NCBI RefSeq assembly: GCF_004210215.2
Contig: NZ_CP067394.1
Coordinates: 1,922,001 to 1,986,000 of the forward strand
Direction: 5' to 3'
DNA length: 64,000 nt
Source of the DNA: Cryobacterium sp. SO1
GTDB taxonomy: Bacteria; Actinomycetota; Actinomycetes; Actinomycetales; Microbacteriaceae
Positions 60,218-64,000 of the stretch are shown in pieces. The position numbers and the translations under genes were made by a program. Every line of letters starts with the position of its first letter. The first letter of the stretch is position 1. The notes beneath the pieces were generated by a model. It made no database searches, was not told the DNA's origin, and worked only from the letters and a program-made list of their open reading frames with translations.

Positions 60218-61066
60218 CTATCCGGCGAACGGTGTCACGGGCAGTCCGGTGACTCCGGGGGTGACCGTGAAGATCGACCCGGCGAGGGGATCCTCGCCCG
60301 GGGCGAGATCCTCCCTGGAGGTGGTGATGAACAGTTGACTCAAATCGTCGCCGCCGAAGGTGCACGCCGTGACCCGGTCGGCAGCCACGGTGATGACCTC
60401 GTCCAGGCGCCCGTCCGGCGTGTAGCGCCGCACCGCCCCACCGGCGTACAGGGCCACCCAGACGCCGCCGTCGCTGTCCACGGTGAGGCCATCGGGGTAG
60501 CCGTCCGCCGACGGGATCTCCGCAAAGGTGCGCAGTCCCGTCAGCCCGGTGTCCGGCGACCAGTCGAACACCCCGATCCGGCCGGTCGGAGTGTCGTTGT
60601 AGTACGCCAGCGACCCGTCCGGGCTCCAATCCAGGCCGTTAGAGATGGTCACCCCGGCCAGGGCCAGGGTGACAGCTCCGTCCGGGGCGAGCCGATAGAG
60701 CGATCCCGCCTCGTGGCGCTGGTCGTAGGCCATCGAGCCGCAGTAGAACGAGCCATCCGGGGCGGTGCCGCCGTCGTTCATGCGCACCGTCGCGTCGCTC
60801 CATACCTCGGGCAGACCGGTCAGGGTGCCGTCGGGCTTTTCGAGGGCGAAGCCGCGCTCCAGAGCGATGACCGCTCCCCCGCCCAGCCGAGGACGGAGGG
60901 CGGCCGCGATGGTGTCGACGTGCCGCCGGGTCACCGTGCCGTCGGGGGTCAGCGACAGGATGTCGCCGGCGAAGAGGTCCACGAGACGCAGGCCGCCCCA
61001 GGACGGGGAGAAGACCGGACCCTCACCGTGAAAGGTGATCGGGTCGGTGAGCTGGTCGGCGCGCAT
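60218..61066 (-). CDS. SMP-30/gluconolactonase/LRE family protein
   Basis: This 282-residue six-bladed beta-propeller hydrolase has the metal-binding pattern of the family: Glu in EGPVFSP, Asn in RMNDGG (with GGTAPDGSFYCG), ISNGLDWSPDG and the catalytic DGYPDGLTVDSDG. It probably opens sugar lactones such as gluconolactone. ATG 61066 with an AGGA site. No sugar dehydrogenase is nearby. Confidence 0.88.
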   Translation of the reverse strand: MRADQLTDPITFHGEGPVFSPSWGGLRLVDLFAGDILSLTPDGTVTRRHVDTIAAALRPRLGGGAVIALERGFALEKPDGTLTGLPEVWSDATVRMNDGGTAPDGSFYCGSMAYDQRHEAGSLYRLAPDGAVTLALAGVTISNGLDWSPDGSLAYYNDTPTGRIGVFDWSPDTGLTGLRTFAEIPSADGYPDGLTVDSDGGVWVALYAGGAVRRYTPDGRLDEVITVAADRVTACTFGGDDLSQLFITTSREDLAPGEDPLAGSIFTVTPGVTGLPVTPFAG

Positions 61067-61122
61067 ACGGATCCTCGTGAGGTGGTGTCAGGGCAGTTGA
61101 GTGGACCGGGTCGCTCCGGCGA

Positions 61123-61287
61123 TCAGTTGCGAAGCGCGCGAACCGGGATGGCGATGGCCGCGCTGACGGCCAGGATGCCGGCGAAGAAGATCGCGCCCTG
61201 CCAGGCGGTCACGGTGAAGGCCAAGCCGAACAACCACAGGCCGAACACGAAGACGACCATCGCGATGACGAAGGTAAGAATGGGCAT
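61123..61287 (-). CDS. 54-residue small membrane protein
   Basis: An ATG at 61287, preceded by an AGAGGA site, opens a 54-residue frame that ends at 61123. The protein is almost wholly hydrophobic: two helices (about 3-24, ILTFVIAMVVFVFGLW, and 30-47, GAIFFAGILAVSAAIAI) with a basic end (VRALRN). Unknown function; it may be co-transcribed with the SMP-30 gene 57 nt downstream. Good site, Ala/Val-rich codon pattern and lack of any overlapping gene support it as real. Confidence 0.65.
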   Translation of the reverse strand: MPILTFVIAMVVFVFGLWLFGLAFTVTAWQGAIFFAGILAVSAAIAIPVRALRN

Positions 61288-61375
61288 GGCAGGGTCCTCT
61301 CAACGGTGCCGCGAAAGCTTATCCGCGCTCGTTTCGAGCGTACTAGCTCGCAGGGCAGCGTGGCTCCGCCAACGG

Positions 61376-62101
61376 TCAGGCGGTGTAGCCGACTTCGCGC
61401 TCCGGGCCGAGGGGCTCAACGAGCTCTGGCGCATCGCCGGTGACCGGGGCGACCTGGTAGAACGCCAATCCGGCCGCCGCCTCACTGGAGGCCGCGACAA
61501 TCGCGTCGACGAGGGCCTGATCGCCCTCGGTGTGCGGGTCCAGCCAGGAGTCCCAGCATTCCTCGGGCAGCACCACGGGCATCCGGTCGTGGATGTCGGC
61601 GAGGGCGCCCTGGGCGCCGGTGGTGAGGATGGTGGCCGTTAATACCCATCGGGCCGGGTCGTCCGGGCCGAGGGTCGGATTGCGCCACCACGAGTACAGG
61701 CCGGCCAGCGCCAGGGGCAGGCCGTCGTCGGAGTGCACGAAGTACGGCGTCTTCGTGGTGCCCTCAGTGTGCCACTCGTAGTAGCCGGTGACCGGAACGA
61801 TGGCTCGGGTCTTGGCCAGGGCGGTGCGGAAGGTCGGCTTTTCCGCGACGGTCTCGGCGCGGGCATTGAAGGTGGCGAACGCGGCTGTCAGCTCGGGCGA
61901 GAAGGTGGGAACCAACGACCAGCGAGCCGGTTCCAGGCGACGAACGGCAGGATCGGACTTCATCGATTCGAGCACGATCGGGATCTGGTCGGTCGGTTTC
62001 ACGTTCCAGGAGGGCTCCGGCAGCTCGCCGGCCTCGTGCTCTATGTCGAACATGGCGGCGAGGTCAGGCGCCGAATCGGTAATGATGAATCGCCCACACA
62101 T
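61376..62101 (-). CDS. SRAP domain protein (HMCES/YedK-like)
   Basis: This 241-residue protein belongs to the SOS response-associated peptidase family that shields abasic sites by forming a thiazolidine crosslink. The catalytic Cys2 directly follows the initiator Met (MCGRF), with Asn33 (PSWNVKPT), Glu109 (GYYEW) and His171 (DIHDRMPVVL). Start ATG 62101 is certain because Cys2 must be exposed after Met removal. TAACCT lies 6 nt before it, so leaderless. It is divergent from the SOS-controlled imuA, 84 nt away. Confidence 0.93.
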   Translation of the reverse strand: MCGRFIITDSAPDLAAMFDIEHEAGELPEPSWNVKPTDQIPIVLESMKSDPAVRRLEPARWSLVPTFSPELTAAFATFNARAETVAEKPTFRTALAKTRAIVPVTGYYEWHTEGTTKTPYFVHSDDGLPLALAGLYSWWRNPTLGPDDPARWVLTATILTTGAQGALADIHDRMPVVLPEECWDSWLDPHTEGDQALVDAIVAASSEAAAGLAFYQVAPVTGDAPELVEPLGPEREVGYTA

Positions 62102-62150
62102 AGGCTCAGGTTACCGTGCCACCTGAGGACCGTCCGGTTATCCACACCGG

Positions 62151-62179
62151 TTGACTAAATCGAATCTGTGTTCGAAAAT
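62151..62179 (+). promoter_or_regulatory. SOS (LexA-controlled) promoter of imuA-imuB
   Basis: TTGACT (62151-62156, -35) and GAAAAT (62174-62179, -10) are 17 nt apart. The LexA box TCGAAT-CTGT-GTTCGA (62160-62175) occupies the spacer and touches the -10. It matches the actinobacterial SOS consensus CGAAC-N4-GTTCG at nearly every base. The predicted start of transcription is the GTG at 62186. Confidence 0.8.
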
Positions 62180-62185
62180 GAATGG

Positions 62186-62968
62186 GTGTCCATACCCCTG
62201 ATCTCCGTAGCGAGCGCCCCGGTCTCCCCGGCCGGCGCCCCGGCCGGTGCCTCGGCCGCCGACCGGGTCATCGAACTGCAGGCGCGCATCCAGGGCATGC
62301 AGCGGGACCGCTGGGCAGCCGGGGGCAGGGCAGTCTCCGGGGTTCTGGGCCGCATTCTGCCGGACGGGATCCTGCGAACCGGCGTGGTCTACACGGTCGA
62401 CAATTCAACGTCCCTGATCATGGCGGTACTGGCTGCGGCCGGCCAGGACGGCGGCTGGAGCGCGGTGGTAGGCCTGCCCGACTTCGGCACGGAGGCCGCT
62501 ATCGGGTTCGGCATCGACCTCGAGCGCCTCGTGCTCGTTCCCTCCCCCGGTGACCAGTGGTTGGCGGTGACGGCGGCGCTCGTCGACGTGCTGTCCCTCG
62601 TCGTCGTACACCCTGAACGTGCCGTCGGCGACGCCGAGGCGGCCAGGCTCGGCGCGAGGTTGCGGCAGAGTGGCTGCACCCTGATCGTGGCCGGCACCTG
62701 GTCCCAGACCGAAGCGGACCTGAGGGTGACCGGCACCAGGTGGGAGGGGCTGGGCGCCGGACACGGCTACCTGTCCGGTCGGGACCTGACCGTGCAGGTC
62801 TCCGGGAGCAACGGCAGCGGACGGCGGCGTTCAGAGCTGGTGCACCTGCCCGACCTCCCCGGGCCAGGCGACACACTCCCGGCCCACTCCGCTCCCCTCC
62901 GCCTCCGGAGGACCGGGCCCACCCCGTCCAACCGGCGCAGGCAACCGGCGGCGGAGTGGACGCCATGA
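62186..62968 (+). CDS. ImuA-like (RecA-fold) mutasome protein
   Basis: This 260-residue protein has a RecA-like fold resembling ImuA/ImuA', an accessory factor of the DnaE2 mutasome: segments AADRVIELQARIQGMQRD, GRILPDGILRTGVVYTVD (position of Walker A, which is degenerate) and LVVVHPERAVGD. No clear Walker A is present, as in ImuA' of mycobacteria. Start GTG 62186 is chosen over GTG 62168 because the latter lies inside the LexA box upstream of the predicted transcript start. The stop overlaps imuB (ATGA). Confidence 0.75.
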   Translation: MSIPLISVASAPVSPAGAPAGASAADRVIELQARIQGMQRDRWAAGGRAVSGVLGRILPDGILRTGVVYTVDNSTSLIMAVLAAAGQDGGWSAVVGLPDFGTEAAIGFGIDLERLVLVPSPGDQWLAVTAALVDVLSLVVVHPERAVGDAEAARLGARLRQSGCTLIVAGTWSQTEADLRVTGTRWEGLGAGHGYLSGRDLTVQVSGSNGSGRRRSELVHLPDLPGPGDTLPAHSAPLRLRRTGPTPSNRRRQPAAEWTP

Positions 62969-64000
62969 ACCGCGAACGCACCATAGTGCTCTGGTGTCCG
63001 GACTGGCCGGTGATCGCCGCCCGGTCGGCCACCGACCTGCCTCTCGGCATCCCGCTGGCGCTCATCGATCACGGAATGGTCTTCGCCTGCGCCCCCGAGG
63101 CCCGGCACCTGGGTGTCCGCCGCGGCCTGACCGTTCGGGAAGCCCAGTTCCGCTGCACGGATCTCGTCGTGCTGGCCTACGACCCGACCGTGGACCGGCG
63201 GGCCTTCGACCCGATCCTGGATGGGCTCGAAAAGATCACACCCGGGGTCGCGGTGCTACGCCCAGGCACCTGCGCCATCCGGGCCCGCGGACCGGTTCGC
63301 TACTACGGCGGCGAGTCCGCCGCGGCGCGGGCCTTGCTCGACTACCTCCACGGTGCCGGACTCACCGAAGCCAGGGTTGGGATCGCCGACGGACCGTTCG
63401 CCGCCGAGCAGGCGGCGCGCCGCGGCAGGCCCGGACCGGGCGCTGCGCCGGCCGTCGCCGGGCGCCCGGAACCGGACCCAAGTGAACCACGTGACCGCGT
63501 GCGGATAGTCCCGGCCGGGCAATCCGCGGCATTCCTGGCGCCACTGCCGGTGTCGGCGGCGGCGGATGCCGGGCTCGGTGCCCTGCTCGCCCGGCTCGGC
63601 GTGCACACTCTCGGCCAGTTCGCCAGCCTGCCCGCCCAGGACGTACACCGGAGATTCGGTGCCGCGGCGGCGCAGGCGCACGCCAGGGCGGCCGGCCGGG
63701 AACACGAGGAGATCGTCCCGCGCACGCCCACACCGGTGTTCGACCGCGGCCAGGACTTCGAACCGGCCCTGGACCGCATCGACCAACTCGCGTTCGCCCT
63801 GCGCAGCACCGCGGACACCTTCGTGCGCGCCCTGCGTGAGCAGACCCTGGTCTGCACGGCCGTGTCGATCCTGGTCAGCACCGAAGACTCGCTGCTGACC
63901 GAACGAACCTGGCGGCACCCGCGCTGGTTCACGGCCTCCGACCTCATCGACCGGGTCCGCTGGCAGTTGCAGGGTGACGGCCGCGCGGATTCCGGCCTGC
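62965..64000 (+). CDS. imuB: ImuB-like Y-family polymerase-related protein (partial, runs off window)
   Basis: This is the first 345 codons of a Y-family polymerase homologue. It starts LWCPDWPVIAARSATD, with HLGVRRGLTVREAQFRC, the palm-like PGVAVLRPGTCAIRARGP and the little-finger/helix-hairpin region (LLARLGVHTLGQFASLPAQDV). ImuB proteins are catalytically inactive, lacking the acidic triad, and bind the beta clamp to bring DnaE2 to lesions; here DGLEKITPG and the CAIRARGP stretch lack the usual SxDE pair. It is expected to be followed by dnaE2 beyond the window. Confidence 0.85.
   Translation, partial: MNRERTIVLWCPDWPVIAARSATDLPLGIPLALIDHGMVFACAPEARHLGVRRGLTVREAQFRCTDLVVLAYDPTVDRRAFDPILDGLEKITPGVAVLRPGTCAIRARGPVRYYGGESAAARALLDYLHGAGLTEARVGIADGPFAAEQAARRGRPGPGAAPAVAGRPEPDPSEPRDRVRIVPAGQSAAFLAPLPVSAAADAGLGALLARLGVHTLGQFASLPAQDVHRRFGAAAAQAHARAAGREHEEIVPRTPTPVFDRGQDFEPALDRIDQLAFALRSTADTFVRALREQTLVCTAVSILVSTEDSLLTERTWRHPRWFTASDLIDRVRWQLQGDGRADSGL

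Overview
The window reads as a chromosomal segment of a high-G+C Gram-positive actinobacterium. mshC (mycothiol synthesis), rbpA, pafB/pafC, a qcrCAB/ctaE respiratory operon with a diheme QcrC, an ImuA/ImuB-type mutasome and many leaderless promoters all point to Actinobacteria. Gene order and protein style fit Micrococcales, most likely Microbacteriaceae (Cryobacterium-like). That last step is inference from memory, not from a search.

Layout. 1-5.2 kb: the N-terminal part of parC, a phosphodiesterase, a DUF3043 membrane protein, an M20 peptidase and the Fe-S carrier erpA. 5.4-13.7 kb: the aerobic respiratory chain, with ctaCDF on + and ctaE-qcrCAB on -, the latter ending with an rRNA methyltransferase. 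13.8-20.5 kb: trpD, then a glycerol block of glpF and glpK divergent from dhaKLM (PTS-dependent dihydroxyacetone kinase), and a small zinc-ribbon-like protein.

20.6-24.0 kb is the only clearly accessory stretch. It starts with a 28-bp dif-like XerC/XerD site. It continues with a C-terminally truncated DDE transposase and its DUF6431-like partner, then a lower-G+C two-gene unit (secreted protein plus double-HTH protein) with a strong hairpin between the genes. About 0.7 kb of apparently gene-free DNA follows, ending in an inverted copy of the XerD-type arm beside a uvrA-like gene. This is the best candidate here for an undescribed mobile unit.

24-46 kb is mostly housekeeping: a UvrA-like ABC ATPase, DUF308 and SDR genes, nfeD with an SPFH gene and a GDPD, rbpA, lnt, helY, tatC, tatA, pafC, pafB, an FKBP lipoprotein, trmI with a HAD gene, a PAC2 protein, mshC, uppP, an M20 peptidase and tRNA-Leu(GAG). 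46-55.5 kb is a sugar-utilisation locus: a LacI regulator with two matching operators, GH42, a sugar-binding lipoprotein, two permeases, a second GH42, and the remnant of a cellobiose phosphorylase (GH94) that has lost most of its middle. No ATPase gene is present in the locus. 55.5-64 kb: an ABC-F ATPase, small hypotheticals, a HAD phosphatase, a J-domain/NERD-like fusion, a DUF1345 protein, an SMP-30 hydrolase, a 54-residue membrane protein, and a DNA-damage cluster with an SRAP protein divergent from an SOS-controlled imuA-imuB pair that runs off the window.

A recurring theme is leaderless expression: for more than a dozen genes a -10-like hexamer lies 6-8 nt before the start codon. Four short tandem repeats (14-16 bp units) sit in or just after gene ends.
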